A DNA stretch of 64,000 nt, taken from positions 1,364,001-1,428,000 of the forward strand of contig NZ_CP061038.1 in assembly GCF_014490665.1 (NCBI RefSeq), read 5' to 3'. A program made the position numbers and the translations under genes. The notes beneath the pieces are model-generated. The model was not told the origin of the DNA and searched no databases. It saw only the letters and a list, made by a program, of their open reading frames with translations. This DNA comes from Sphingomonas alpina. Its GTDB lineage: Bacteria; Pseudomonadota; Alphaproteobacteria; Sphingomonadales; Sphingomonadaceae. This document shows positions 27,534 to 36,440 of this stretch, in pieces. Numbering within the stretch: position 1 is the stretch's first letter; the number at the start of each line of letters is the position of its first letter.

Positions 27534-28670
27534 TCACCACCCATGAAAACGGGGCCAGACGGCGGTTGCCGCGCGGCACTCGACATCGAACACTTGATAG
27601 GCATCATGCTGCGCGCCCGTCGCGCAAGCATGGTTCGGCAGAATGCGGATGAGGTCGCCGATCTTCAGATCGGGGAGGGGGCATGGGCTGTCGTCGCGAA
27701 CGCGGACAAGCCCATGTTCCTGATTGGCGGCGGCCACGATCAGATCGGGTATCGGCACACCGTCCGCATCGCAGACCAGGCCATAGCCCTGATCCACCGG
27801 TTGGGCGGCCGTGCCGCGGTCGCGCGACAAAGCCATCCAGCCCGCATCGATGACGATCTGTCCCTTGTCCGGCTGAACCGCGATGACGCTGGACAGCACG
27901 CTGATCGCGATCTCGTCGATCCCGCACACGCCGATTCCGGCCATGACGAGATCGAAGAAGGTGAACACGCCGGCGCGCACCTCGGTGATGCCCTTGAAAT
28001 GCTCGGCGAACAGGGCGGTGGGGGTCGATCCGATACTGACGGTGTCGATATCATAACCTGCCTGGCGCAGATGGTTTGCCGCCGTGATCGCGCCCTCGCG
28101 CTCCAGTCGCGCATAATGGCGCAGTTCGTCGTCGCTCCGCGCGTTATAGCTGCCGCCGGCATGAGTCATCACGCCGGCCACCCTGGCACCCTCGACCAGC
28201 GCGGCTGCGATCGCCAGCAGAACATCCTTCTGATCAGGACGCACACCGGCGCGGTGGCCATCGGAATCGATCTCGATCGTCACCGGTACGGCATCGCCGT
28301 GTCGCCGTGCCGCGCTCGCCACCGCGTGCGCCGCATCGACAGTGTCGACCACCAGCATCAGTGCGGCACCGCGCGCGCGCAGGTCGAATGCGCGATCGAG
28401 CTTGTTGGGCGTAATGCCCACCGCATAGAAGATATCGTGCATGCCGTGATCGAAGAAAATTTCCGCTTCGCGCAACGTGGAGACCGTGATCGCCGGTCGT
28501 TCCGGGTCGATCACCAGCCGCGCCACGTCGATCGATTTCGATGTCTTCACATGCGTGCGCAACAGCACGCCGCGATCGGTGACCGCGGCACGCATCCGCG
28601 CCGCGTTGCGTTCGACGCGCTGCACATCAAGCAAGAGAGCCGGGGTCTGGAGTGTTGCCAAAGGTGTCAT
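27534..28670 (-). CDS. DSD1-family PLP enzyme (D-threonine aldolase / D-serine dehydratase-like)
   Basis: A 378-aa fold-III PLP protein. The Schiff-base Lys lies in LRTHVKTSKS (about residues 38-47). Substrate/cofactor segments SIGSTPTA and EVRAGVFTFFD are typical of the family. Near the C-terminus LPNHACAT supplies the His and Cys of the metal site used by D-threonine aldolases and D-serine dehydratases. The reaction could be cleavage of a beta-hydroxy-D-amino acid to glycine plus aldehyde, or D-serine deamination. Beta-hydroxyaspartate aldolase (BhcC) belongs to the same family. First gene of the DSD1-RidA-APC-POT unit. Confidence 0.85.
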   Translation of the reverse strand: MTPLATLQTPALLLDVQRVERNAARMRAAVTDRGVLLRTHVKTSKSIDVARLVIDPERPAITVSTLREAEIFFDHGMHDIFYAVGITPNKLDRAFDLRARGAALMLVVDTVDAAHAVASAARRHGDAVPVTIEIDSDGHRAGVRPDQKDVLLAIAAALVEGARVAGVMTHAGGSYNARSDDELRHYARLEREGAITAANHLRQAGYDIDTVSIGSTPTALFAEHFKGITEVRAGVFTFFDLVMAGIGVCGIDEIAISVLSSVIAVQPDKGQIVIDAGWMALSRDRGTAAQPVDQGYGLVCDADGVPIPDLIVAAANQEHGLVRVRDDSPCPLPDLKIGDLIRILPNHACATGAQHDAYQVFDVECRAATAVWPRFHGW

Positions 28671-28739
28671 GCGGCAATCCGAAAATGGGCGATCGACACG
28701 ATGTGAATGCCATCAAAAAGACGATCAATCCACTTGTTT

Positions 28740-28761
28740 TTATCGTCATGGTAATGTTTAT
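28740..28761. promoter_or_regulatory. TetR-regulon dyad, site B (divergent promoter region)
   Basis: Core TTATCGTCATGGTAATGT, flanked by TTAT. It lies in the 146-bp region between the divergent DSD1-type and PNPOx-type genes. It matches site C at 15 of 22 positions and site D (upstream of TetR) at 15 of 22, by eye. Confidence 0.55.
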
Positions 28762-28816
28762 AATGCCGGCCGGCCCGGAGTTTTCCGGATGACGACCAGC
28801 GCATAAGGGGTGGATA

Positions 28817-29407
28817 GTGAGCATCGCATTTGTGCAGAGCGAACAGCAATTGCGCGACCTGTATGGCGCACCGGACACGCTCGCGTTGCGCAAGGTGCTC
28901 GATCATCTCGATGTCCATTGCCGCAATTTCATCTCGGCTTCGCCCTTCTTCATGCTCGCGACGCATGACCGGGATGGCCATAGCGACGCGTCACCGCGCG
29001 GCGACCAGCCGGGCTTTGTCGAGATCCTCGACGACCGCCATCTCCTGTTGCCCGACAAGCCCGGAAACAACCGCATCGACAGCCTGATCAATGTCTTTCA
29101 TTCGCCCTCGATCGGCATGTTGTTCCTCATCCCCGGCGTCCGCGAAACCCTGCGCATCAATGGCGAAGCGCGCATCACCTGCGACCCGTCATTGCTGCTC
29201 AAACATGAAGAGGGCGGGAAGGTGCCGAAGACCGGCCTGGTGATCGAAGTGCGCGAAGCGTTCCTGCATTGCGCACGGTCCGTGATGCGCGCCAAGATCT
29301 GGGTACCGGAAACCTGGCCCGACCGCAAAGTCGTGCCTTCGGCAGGACGGATCTGGTCGGACCATATCGCGCTGTCCTCCGCAGCGGAACAGGGAGAGGT
29401 CCAGTGA
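28817..29407 (+). CDS. Pyridoxamine-5'-phosphate-oxidase-like flavoprotein (MSMEG_1061 type)
   Basis: A 196-aa split-barrel flavoprotein. The recognisable segments are FISASPFFMLAT, DASPRGDQPGFV, LLPDKPGNNRIDSL and FLIPGVRETLRINGEA, as in MSMEG_1061-type PNPOx-family proteins that bind FMN or F420 and of which few have known substrates. It starts with GTG after AAGGGG. The next gene (HDAC-like) begins inside its stop codon, so the two are coupled. The function in this locus is unknown. Confidence 0.82.
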   Translation: MSIAFVQSEQQLRDLYGAPDTLALRKVLDHLDVHCRNFISASPFFMLATHDRDGHSDASPRGDQPGFVEILDDRHLLLPDKPGNNRIDSLINVFHSPSIGMLFLIPGVRETLRINGEARITCDPSLLLKHEEGGKVPKTGLVIEVREAFLHCARSVMRAKIWVPETWPDRKVVPSAGRIWSDHIALSSAAEQGEVQ

Positions 29408-30444
29408 AAATCTTCTTCGCACCAGAGCAATTGCTGCACGCGCCGCTGGTCGAACTCAACCGCGGGGAACTCGGTCCGCCGTTCGAGCATGCCGGCCGCG
29501 CGACCCATATCGTGACCGCACTTGAAGCGGCGGCGATCGGCGCGATCGAGACGCCGCGGCATTTTCCGGAAAGCATCCTGTGTCGTGTCCACGACACGGC
29601 CTTTGTCGATTTCCTGCGCGGCGCGCATGACGAATGGCGTGCGCTCGGTCGCCCTGGCGACGCGCTGCCGATCTGCTGGCCGGGACGATCGGAGGTGACG
29701 CTGACGCCGCCTGAATCGCTCGACGGGCGGCTGGGGCATTATTCGTTCGATGTCATGACCCCGATCACCTCGGGAAGCTGGGCCGCGGTGACGCGCGGCG
29801 CCGACACTGCGCTTGCCGGGGCTGCCTGGCTTGCCGGGAAGGATGGCGGCGGGCGGTCGGCCTTCAGCCTGTGCCGCCCGCCCGGTCATGATGCCGGACG
29901 CAGCAGTTATGGCGGTTATTGCTTCCTCAACAATGCGGCGATCGCCGCGCAATATCTGCGCGACGAAGGCGCTGAACGAGTGGCGATCCTCGATGTCGAT
30001 TATCATCACGGCAACGGCACGCAGCAGATTTTCTACGATCGCGATGACGTGCTGTACGTGTCGATCCATGCCGATCCGTCGAGCGATTTTCCCTATTTCG
30101 CGGGGTATCGCGACGAACTGGGCCGAGGTGCGGGCGATGGCTTCAACCACAATCTTCCCTTGCCGCGCGGCACGGCGTGGGCGGCGTGGAACGAAGCGAT
30201 GGATGCGGCCGAAGGAATCGTCCGCCGTTTCGCGCCCGAGGCTCTGGTGGTGTCGCTCGGCGTGGACAATTTCGCCGGCGATCCCTTGTCGCATTTCCGG
30301 TTCAAGACCGAGGATTTCGCACGGATGGGGCGGCGGGTTGCGGGGATCGATCTGCCGACCCTGATCGTGTTCGAGGGCGGCTATGCGGTGGATGAGCTGG
30401 GCAACAATGTCGTCAGCTTCTTCAGCGGTTTCGAGGGCGCGTAA
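29404..30444 (+). CDS. Histone-deacetylase-superfamily amidohydrolase (acetylpolyamine amidohydrolase-like)
   Basis: A 346-aa zinc amidohydrolase. Class II HDAC/APAH motifs are present: RPPGHDAGRSSYGGYCFLNN (active-site His and gate), DVDYHHGNGT at residues 198-207 (zinc Asp/His), and SLGVDNFAGDP (second zinc Asp; Asn-Phe replaces the commoner Thr). Bacterial members remove acetyl or other acyl groups from amines, such as polyamines or acylated lysine/ornithine-like side chains. The start is GTG 29404, overlapping the previous stop. It ends 7 nt from the converging AstA-like gene. Confidence 0.87.
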   Translation: MKIFFAPEQLLHAPLVELNRGELGPPFEHAGRATHIVTALEAAAIGAIETPRHFPESILCRVHDTAFVDFLRGAHDEWRALGRPGDALPICWPGRSEVTLTPPESLDGRLGHYSFDVMTPITSGSWAAVTRGADTALAGAAWLAGKDGGGRSAFSLCRPPGHDAGRSSYGGYCFLNNAAIAAQYLRDEGAERVAILDVDYHHGNGTQQIFYDRDDVLYVSIHADPSSDFPYFAGYRDELGRGAGDGFNHNLPLPRGTAWAAWNEAMDAAEGIVRRFAPEALVVSLGVDNFAGDPLSHFRFKTEDFARMGRRVAGIDLPTLIVFEGGYAVDELGNNVVSFFSGFEGA

Positions 30445-30451
30445 GGCTTGC

Positions 30452-31477
30452 TCAGTCGGACAGTGCGACATGACGCACGCTGTCGCCCGCACCGACCCGG
30501 AGCGCGATCGCGTCGCGCTCCGACAGAGTCAGCCGCCCATCGCCTGGTATGACCGGCGCCCGTACGGCGCGAAAGGCGGCCCCGCGGCCGGCGCTGCACA
30601 GGCTGTCGACGGGGTCGCCGTCGATCCCGAGCGCGCCGACAATTGACTGACGGCCACCGCGCAGGATCCGCAGCTCGTCAATCTCGCTGAACACTTGCGG
30701 CCCGCCGTCGAAAATGTCGCAATAGCCGGTGTCGCGGAACCCCTCCTTCAACAGCATGTCGTAAGCGATGCGGCTTGCATCGTGCGGACGGCCGAGTGCC
30801 GCACGAGCATCCTCCGGCAACATGCTGACATAGAGGCAATGGCGCGGCCCCAGCTCGGCGATGAACTGGTTGCCGGCGACCCCGCTGAAATGATCGGCCT
30901 CCTCGAAATCCATCTGGTAGAACGGGCGGCCAAGTGCTTCCCAGACCGGCGAACGGCCCTGCGGATCGATATAGCCGCGCATCTCCGCCATCACGCTCCT
31001 GGGGAACCAGTCGCGATGTTCGGCCATGAAGAGATAGCGGCTTTGTGCAGCCAGCCGCCCCGCGCCCGAACCGCGTGCCTGGGGCATCACCACCAGGCCG
31101 CCGACCTCGGCCATCCCGCCAAGATCATTGTTCAGGGTGAGCGTTTCGACCGTGACGGTCTTTTCGAGCGCGAGCGAGCGATTGCGCAAATTGCTGCGCT
31201 TGTAGCTGTAGAATGGCCAGTCATTGCCGATCGACGGGAACAGCGCGGCAGCACCCATCACCGTACCGTCGATTTCCAGCGCGAGCCAGATCGGCGTCGG
31301 ATCGACACCATCGTGCCCATCGGCGAGCCGCGCCACACTGGCATCGAGCTTGGCGAGCAGCACAGCCTTGTCGGCGGGCAGATTGGTCATGCCTTTGCCG
31401 ACGGTAGTCGCAAGCCGCATGAACGCGTCGATATCGGCCGGCCCGGCGGCGCGAATCACGATTTCTGAATCGGTCAT
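30452..31477 (-). CDS. astA: Arginine N-succinyltransferase (AstA) homologue
   Basis: A 341-aa AstA-family acyltransferase. Diagnostic stretches are present: MAEMRGYIDPQGRSPVWEAL, FYQMDFEEADHFSG, FIAELGPRHCLYV and FRDTGYCDIFDGGP, all close to the AstA pattern. AstA uses succinyl-CoA to acylate the alpha-amino group of arginine in the AST pathway. The other AST genes (astBCDE) are absent here, so the acceptor may be a different amine. I chose ATG 31477; the longer upstream frame is low-complexity. Divergent from BKACE, with a regulon site between them. Confidence 0.85.
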   Translation of the reverse strand: MTDSEIVIRAAGPADIDAFMRLATTVGKGMTNLPADKAVLLAKLDASVARLADGHDGVDPTPIWLALEIDGTVMGAAALFPSIGNDWPFYSYKRSNLRNRSLALEKTVTVETLTLNNDLGGMAEVGGLVVMPQARGSGAGRLAAQSRYLFMAEHRDWFPRSVMAEMRGYIDPQGRSPVWEALGRPFYQMDFEEADHFSGVAGNQFIAELGPRHCLYVSMLPEDARAALGRPHDASRIAYDMLLKEGFRDTGYCDIFDGGPQVFSEIDELRILRGGRQSIVGALGIDGDPVDSLCSAGRGAAFRAVRAPVIPGDGRLTLSERDAIALRVGAGDSVRHVALSD

Positions 31478-31687
31478 GGGGCGCTCATCCAGCTGGGCTG
31501 ATCGGGAGGCGGCGCGTGTACCACGGCGCTGCCGTTCGGACTTTGCCATAAGGGCGAGATTTTGTCCGATCGCGCCCTGGGGGCGTGTTGTTCGAGATCG
31601 GACAGGAGCGAAAGGCGTCTTCGACGGACGGGTCTTGCAAGGCGCACCTCGGCAGCAGCGAATCTGATGATCGAGTTGCAATAATAC

Positions 31688-31709
31688 TTATTACAGTGAT
31701 AATGTCTAT
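31688..31709. promoter_or_regulatory. TetR-regulon dyad, site C (before BKACE)
   Basis: Core TTATTACAGTGATAATGT, 34-56 nt before the BKACE start and in the region divergent to AstA. It shares 18 of 22 positions with site E at 42124. Confidence 0.6.
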
Positions 31710-31743
31710 GGATCGACGGATTTCAATTCGACCTGGAGTGAAG

Positions 31744-32658
31744 ATGAGAAAAGTCATTTTGAGCTGCGCCCTGACCGGAGGGCATGAGATCAATCCGAAT
31801 TACCCCACGCACCTGAACTATCCCGTCACGCCCGAGGATATTGCGGCCGACGCGATCCGGGTCGCGCGGCTTGGCGCGGCGATCGTGCATATTCATGCGC
31901 GCGATCCGCACACCGGGCTGCAGACGCGCGATGTCGCGATCTACCGCGAGATTTGCGACCGGATCCGCGCCAGCGATGTCGATGTGATCATCAACCTGAC
32001 CTGTGGTCATGCCGCCTTCTTCCTGCCCGATCCGGAGGACGAGAGCCGGGCAGCGCCGGGCACCGATGTCGGCACGGTTGCCGAGCGCGTCGCGCATATC
32101 GAGGCGTGTCTGCCGGAGATCTGCTCGCTGGATGTCACTACCGCCAATCAGGTCGATGGGGGCATGGATTTCGTCTATCTCAACACGCCGCGCACGCTGC
32201 GGGCGATGGCGCGCCGGTTCCAGGAACTGGGGGTGAAGCCCGAACTGGAAGTGTTTCAGGCGGGCGACATCATGCTCGCCAACCAGCTCCACCGCGAAGG
32301 CGTGTTCGACGCGCCGCCCTTGTTCCAGTTCGTGCTGGGGGTAAAATGGGGCGCGCCGGCCACACCGGAGACGATGATCTATATGCGTGACCTGCTGCCC
32401 GACGGCGCGGTCTGGGCAGGGTTCGGCATTGCGTCATTGCAAATGCCGATGGCGGCGCAGGCGGCTCTGCTCGGTGGCAATGTCCGGGTCGGGCTGGAGG
32501 ACAATATCTATCTGCGCAAGGGTGAATTCGCGACCAACGCGCAACTGGTGGAGCGGGCGGTATCGGTGATCCAGGGGCTCGGCTATGAGATGGCTACCCC
32601 GGCGGAGGCCAGGGAGATACTCGGATTGCGGCCGCGTGTTCCGGTGGCCGTCGCCTAG
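31744..32658 (+). CDS. BKACE (beta-keto acid cleavage enzyme, DUF849)
   Basis: A 304-aa TIM-barrel enzyme. The metal-binding HIHARDP is at about residues 49-55, and a later SLDVTTANQ, PELEVFQAGD and NVRVGLEDNIYLRKGE follow the BKACE family pattern. These enzymes cleave a beta-keto acid with acetyl-CoA to acetoacetate plus a CoA ester; the best-known member acts on 5-amino-3-oxohexanoate. Here a beta-keto acid derived from the unknown substrate is likely. GGAGTGAAG precedes the ATG. Confidence 0.9.
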   Translation: MRKVILSCALTGGHEINPNYPTHLNYPVTPEDIAADAIRVARLGAAIVHIHARDPHTGLQTRDVAIYREICDRIRASDVDVIINLTCGHAAFFLPDPEDESRAAPGTDVGTVAERVAHIEACLPEICSLDVTTANQVDGGMDFVYLNTPRTLRAMARRFQELGVKPELEVFQAGDIMLANQLHREGVFDAPPLFQFVLGVKWGAPATPETMIYMRDLLPDGAVWAGFGIASLQMPMAAQAALLGGNVRVGLEDNIYLRKGEFATNAQLVERAVSVIQGLGYEMATPAEAREILGLRPRVPVAVA

Positions 32659-32699
32659 TGCGGATCCGCTGGCGATCGACCTTGTCATAGTGCCGATGC

Positions 32700-33347
32700 T
32701 CAAGCGCCCTTGCGGCGCTTGGGTATCGGTGCCGCATCCGTTGCGGGGCGTGGCACGCCGAACGTGGCGCAGACATAGTCTTCGACGATCGCAGCCAGAT
32801 CGAGCGATTTGAACCCGCCGGGGGACGCCATGACGATGCAGCCCAGGCCATCGAGCATTGCGTTCAAGCCGAGCGCTGCCTTCTCGATGTCGAGGTCGGC
32901 GTGCGTCAGTCCCATGTCCTTCAGTCGCTCGATCTCGTGATGGAGCATGTCCAGGAAAATGCGATCGCGCTTGTGCTGGCTGCGCAGCAACGTGGCGTTG
33001 CCGATCGCGCGCCCCCTGAACGCTTCGAGCAAGCGGCTCGCCTTGATCCGCTCGCCACTGGTCGGCAGATGGCGGTGAATGATGAAGAACAGCCGCTCGG
33101 CGCCGGCGCCTTCCTCCGGCATCGCCCGGCTCTTGTCCATCAACAGGTCGTAGACATGGTTCTTGGCGAAGAAGAGCAGGTCTTCCTTGCTTCTGAAATA
33201 ATGCTGGACGGCGCCGGTCGTCACGCCTGCACGGGTGCCGATCTCGGCCAGCCGGGCATTCTCCAACCCGACCTCCAGAATCACGTCGCAAGCGGCGCGC
33301 GCGATCCTTTCGCGTTGTTCGTTGTGATCCAGTCTTGGACGAGCCAT
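32700..33347 (-). CDS. TetR-family regulator, probable controller of the 24-46 kb block
   Basis: A 215-aa protein. The N-terminal TetR HTH is clear (residues 8-55): RERIARAACDVILEVG, IGTRAGVTTGAVQHYFRSKEDLL. The C-terminal ligand domain resembles BetI/TetR_C_6-type helices; the ligand is unknown. A regulon-type dyad begins at the start codon (33346-33367), so autorepression is likely. It sits in the centre of the units that carry the same dyad. Confidence 0.9.
   Translation of the reverse strand: MARPRLDHNEQRERIARAACDVILEVGLENARLAEIGTRAGVTTGAVQHYFRSKEDLLFFAKNHVYDLLMDKSRAMPEEGAGAERLFFIIHRHLPTSGERIKASRLLEAFRGRAIGNATLLRSQHKRDRIFLDMLHHEIERLKDMGLTHADLDIEKAALGLNAMLDGLGCIVMASPGGFKSLDLAAIVEDYVCATFGVPRPATDAAPIPKRRKGA
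32701..32721. terminator. Palindromic hairpin between BKACE and tetR
   Basis: CAAGCGCC, cttgc, GGCGCTTG: a perfect 8-bp stem between converging BKACE and TetR genes. It overlaps the last codons of tetR. A bidirectional terminator is likely from position and symmetry. Confidence 0.55.
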
Positions 33348-33367
33348 TTACATTATCCGCACGATAT
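33346..33367 (-). promoter_or_regulatory. TetR-regulon dyad, site D (tetR autoregulation)
   Basis: On the minus strand the core reads ATATCGTGCGGATAATGT; TATC/GATA arms flank 5 bp. It overlaps the tetR start region, so a bound repressor would block its own expression. Confidence 0.6.
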
Positions 33368-33470
33368 TTTTACCGATGCCGCTATAGCAGTGCGTCGCGT
33401 CCGAGCGCCATAGAGTTATTGCGCAGCAACAGATCAAGGAACCGCAGCATGCCGTCCCTCGGTGACCGCT

Positions 33471-34805
33471 TCAGCCCGGCGTTCTTCGGCAGGCAGTAAC
33501 GCGGTCAGCGCCTGGGGGAAGGATGGCGCGCCAGCTGAAGAATGTATGGCCGCCGACAAATTCGCGATAGGTAACGTCATAGCCCTTTGAATGCAGAATT
33601 TCCTGGAAATGCCGGGCCGTGCCCAGCATCGATTTGGCGTCTTCGAGCGTGCCCATCTGGATATAGAAACGGATCGGCAGGCGATCCCGGTTTTCGAACG
33701 CGCGCGCCAGCCAATGCGTGTCCATATCCGCTTCGGAAGGGCCCCACCATAAGGCGGGCGACTGGGCGATGACATTGCCGAACAATTCGGGATGCCGCAT
33801 CGCGATGAAGCTGGCACTCTGGCCGCCGCGGCTCGCGCCTGCGATCACCGTCTTGCGCGGATCGCCAGACAGGCCGAAGCGGGTGCGCAGCATCGGCATC
33901 AGCTCCTCGGCGATGAAACGGGTAAAGGGCTCGTTGGGCGCAAGCTCCTTCTCGCGATTGTCCAATGTGATACTGTCGACCATCACCGCCACTGTCGGCG
34001 CGATCGCGCCGGCGGCAATCATCCGGTCGAGCATTTCCGGTACCCGCCCGGCTGCGCGGTAGGAAGGGCCGTCGAACAGCAGGAGCAGTCCGGGTGGCTT
34101 GCCTTTGGTCAAACTCGGGTCGGGCACATAGACTGCGAGGTTGCGCTCATTCCCCAGAACGGCGCTCCTGATCGTCAGGTCGATCATCCTGCCGTGCAGT
34201 CGTGCCGGTTTCGGGGCGAGCCAGGTCTCGCGCGGCGCGTCTGGCCCGTCGAAGATGCTCTCGCGGCTGTGCGGCAGGAAATAGACATCGTCGATCGTGC
34301 GCGGGTTAAGTGGATCGAGAAACAGATCGAAATCCCTGTCGCGGCCTGCTTCGTCCGTGTGTGACCATGCGCGCTGGGGTTTTGCGCCGCGCGCGGCACC
34401 ATCGCGCCCGATCAGCATATATTGCGCGCGGAGTGCCGCACTCACGCGGTAGCTGCGATACCAGATATCGGTATGCGCCAGCCGGATCAGCGGGTCGCCG
34501 GTCTGCCACGGCGTGGCGTTGAACACGCCGAACACACCCAGGTCGATATGGTCGCGGTCGGTCGGTTCGCGCCACAGGAAGGTGAGGGTCATTTGAGCCG
34601 GCTCACCGGCCACCGGTTCGATCAAGGGCGTACCCTTCGCTCGCACATCCGCCCAGAACGCCGCGACGTCGCCGCCGTCGTTCCGCCCATCCAGTTGCGC
34701 CTGCAAGGCAGCCAGTCGGGGGCTGGCGATGGGCGCCTCGCTGGCGGATACCGGCACCGCGAACAGCAATGAAGTCAGCAGCAGCAATATTCTCACAACG
34801 GGCAT
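33471..34805 (-). CDS. Secreted enterochelin-esterase-like alpha/beta hydrolase
   Basis: A 444-aa protein with a signal peptide (MPVVRILLLLTSLLFAVPVSA). An N-terminal beta domain of the enterochelin-esterase type (TLTFLWREP, DPLNPR) precedes an esterase-D domain. The nucleophile motif GASRGGQSA is near residue 324 and the catalytic His lies in GGHTFFSWRAIL. Fes-type enzymes hydrolyse ester bonds of siderophores. An extracytoplasmic location is unusual for Fes but is seen for IroE. Last gene of the receptor-M19-CocE-Gfo-OsmC-Fes unit. A longer same-phase frame upstream overlaps OsmC and is rejected. Confidence 0.85.
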   Translation of the reverse strand: MPVVRILLLLTSLLFAVPVSASEAPIASPRLAALQAQLDGRNDGGDVAAFWADVRAKGTPLIEPVAGEPAQMTLTFLWREPTDRDHIDLGVFGVFNATPWQTGDPLIRLAHTDIWYRSYRVSAALRAQYMLIGRDGAARGAKPQRAWSHTDEAGRDRDFDLFLDPLNPRTIDDVYFLPHSRESIFDGPDAPRETWLAPKPARLHGRMIDLTIRSAVLGNERNLAVYVPDPSLTKGKPPGLLLLFDGPSYRAAGRVPEMLDRMIAAGAIAPTVAVMVDSITLDNREKELAPNEPFTRFIAEELMPMLRTRFGLSGDPRKTVIAGASRGGQSASFIAMRHPELFGNVIAQSPALWWGPSEADMDTHWLARAFENRDRLPIRFYIQMGTLEDAKSMLGTARHFQEILHSKGYDVTYREFVGGHTFFSWRAILPPGADRVTACRRTPG

Positions 34806-34822
34806 CCTTTCCAGGCGTCGCC

Positions 34823-35371
34823 TCAGCTTTCGCGCTGGTCGAAGGAGAGGTTCACCGTCATCGGCTCGCGGAAGACGGCCAGCACCGGACAGCATTTTTC
34901 GACACATGCGAACAGTTGCGCAAGCTCGGCGGCAGAAGCTTTGCCGGTGAAGGAGACGCGGGCATCGATATCGTAAAAGCCGACCGGAGCGGTGGGATCG
35001 ATATCGAAAAAACCCCGGGCATCGAGAGCGCCGGACAGTTTCACCTGCAAATCGCCGACATCGATGTCGAGATAGCCGGCATAGCACAGCAGGGTGACCT
35101 GGATGCTCGCGCCAAGGCCGGCCAGCGCGACCTCGGCCGGGTTGGGCGCTGTGCCAGTGCCGCCGAAGATGACCGGTTCGTCGACACCCATTTCGAGCTC
35201 GCCGAAACGCGCGGTGCAGCGAAAGCCGTCGATTTGCGTGACCACGCCCTCCATTGGCTCCAGACAATCGGCCGGTGCTGCGGCGAGCGCTTCGTCACGA
35301 AGGCGCTTCATCATCGTGCCGAGTTCAATCTTGGTCATTGCGGGGAGTCCTTCGGAGTTTTGCGTCGTCAT
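34823..35371 (-). CDS. OsmC-family protein
   Basis: A 182-aa OsmC/Ohr-fold protein. The family pattern is seen in NPAEVALAGLGASIQVTLLCYAGYL, with one expected redox Cys, and in the second conserved segment FACVEKCCPVLAVF with the other Cys. Known members reduce organic hydroperoxides, but many OsmC proteins of catabolic loci have unknown roles. ATG 35371 overlaps the Gfo/Idh stop (ATGA); an internal ATG at 35338 is a possible alternative. It is coupled with its neighbours in the minus-strand operon. Confidence 0.85.
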   Translation of the reverse strand: MTTQNSEGLPAMTKIELGTMMKRLRDEALAAAPADCLEPMEGVVTQIDGFRCTARFGELEMGVDEPVIFGGTGTAPNPAEVALAGLGASIQVTLLCYAGYLDIDVGDLQVKLSGALDARGFFDIDPTAPVGFYDIDARVSFTGKASAAELAQLFACVEKCCPVLAVFREPMTVNLSFDQRES

Positions 35372-36420
35372 GCGTAAGCGGCGCCAAGTGTGCGGAGTGC
35401 GTGCAATGCATCCTCGCCGCCGATCGCCGGCGCGCGATCATGCGCGATCGCGTCGAGGCAATCCTCAAGCTGGGTCGCGAAATGATCCGGGCAGGGGCGC
35501 CCCTCCAGTGGAATCTGACGCGGCCCGTTGCCCGTGTTGAGGAACAGTGCATTGGCGAAATGGAATATCCTGAGCGTGCCGGTCGTGCCGTAGATCGCGA
35601 TCGAACCGGGCTCGCCGAGCCAGGTGCCTGCCGGAGCCAGGCTGCCATCGGTCAGCCAGCTCATCCCGCCGCTGAACATGCCCTCATTGGGCAAAGCCGC
35701 CGTGTAAGTGCCGGCATTGTACAGCAAATGGCCCATCACGCCCGAGGGGAAGGTCATGACCAGATATTCCGATTGCAGCGGCTTGCCGGATATCTGGCCG
35801 CTTCCCGAAACATGGATCGGGGCTGCTCCTGCATACCAGGAGAAGACGTCGATCAGATGGATGCCGTGGTCGACCAGTCCCATACCCGCGCCGCCCGGCC
35901 CGCCATCGGGATAATGTGATGGATCGAGCTGGCGATAGCGCGCCGCGCCGTTGCCGCCGATCATCTGCTCGCTCATCAGCTGGATGTCGCCGATCGCGCC
36001 TTCGCGGATCAAGCCATAGGCGGTTCGTACGGCCGGCAGATAGCGATAGATCGAACCATAGAAGAGCTTGACCCCATGCCGTGTGCAGGCGGCGACCATC
36101 GCCTCGCCGTCTTCCAATGTGACGGCGAGCGGCTTTTCGCACAGGATATGGATGCCGGCCGCCGCCGCCGCTTCGACGATCGGGCGATGGCTCGATGCCG
36201 GGGTCAGCACCAGCACCAGATCGATACCGCCTTTGGCGAGCAGGGCCCGATAGTCAGTGAACGCTTCGGCCGAAAGCCGCGCACCCCAGTCGGCCGCGAC
36301 GGCATCGCGTACATCGCAGACCGACGCGATGGTGACATTGTCGAGCTTGGCATAGGCGGCGAGATGCTCGGTCGCCACCAGCCCGAGGCCGATAACGCCG
36401 ATACGAAATGTCCTGGTCAT
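35368..36420 (-). CDS. Gfo/Idh/MocA-family NAD(P)-dependent oxidoreductase
   Basis: A 350-aa oxidoreductase. It has the Rossmann start RIGVIGLGLVATEHL, the EKPLAVTLED motif (catalytic Lys) near residue 90, and a C-terminal beta-sheet domain with LVDHGIHLIDVFSW (active-site Asp/His). Family members oxidise or reduce sugars, inositols or imines; the substrate is unclear. The start at 36420 follows AGGGAGAC and is preferred over the ATG at 36444. It begins 20 nt after the CocE-type gene and overlaps OsmC. Confidence 0.87.
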   Translation of the reverse strand: MTRTFRIGVIGLGLVATEHLAAYAKLDNVTIASVCDVRDAVAADWGARLSAEAFTDYRALLAKGGIDLVLVLTPASSHRPIVEAAAAAGIHILCEKPLAVTLEDGEAMVAACTRHGVKLFYGSIYRYLPAVRTAYGLIREGAIGDIQLMSEQMIGGNGAARYRQLDPSHYPDGGPGGAGMGLVDHGIHLIDVFSWYAGAAPIHVSGSGQISGKPLQSEYLVMTFPSGVMGHLLYNAGTYTAALPNEGMFSGGMSWLTDGSLAPAGTWLGEPGSIAIYGTTGTLRIFHFANALFLNTGNGPRQIPLEGRPCPDHFATQLEDCLDAIAHDRAPAIGGEDALHALRTLGAAYA

Positions 36421-36440
36421 TCGGTCTCCCTGAGAGTCGA

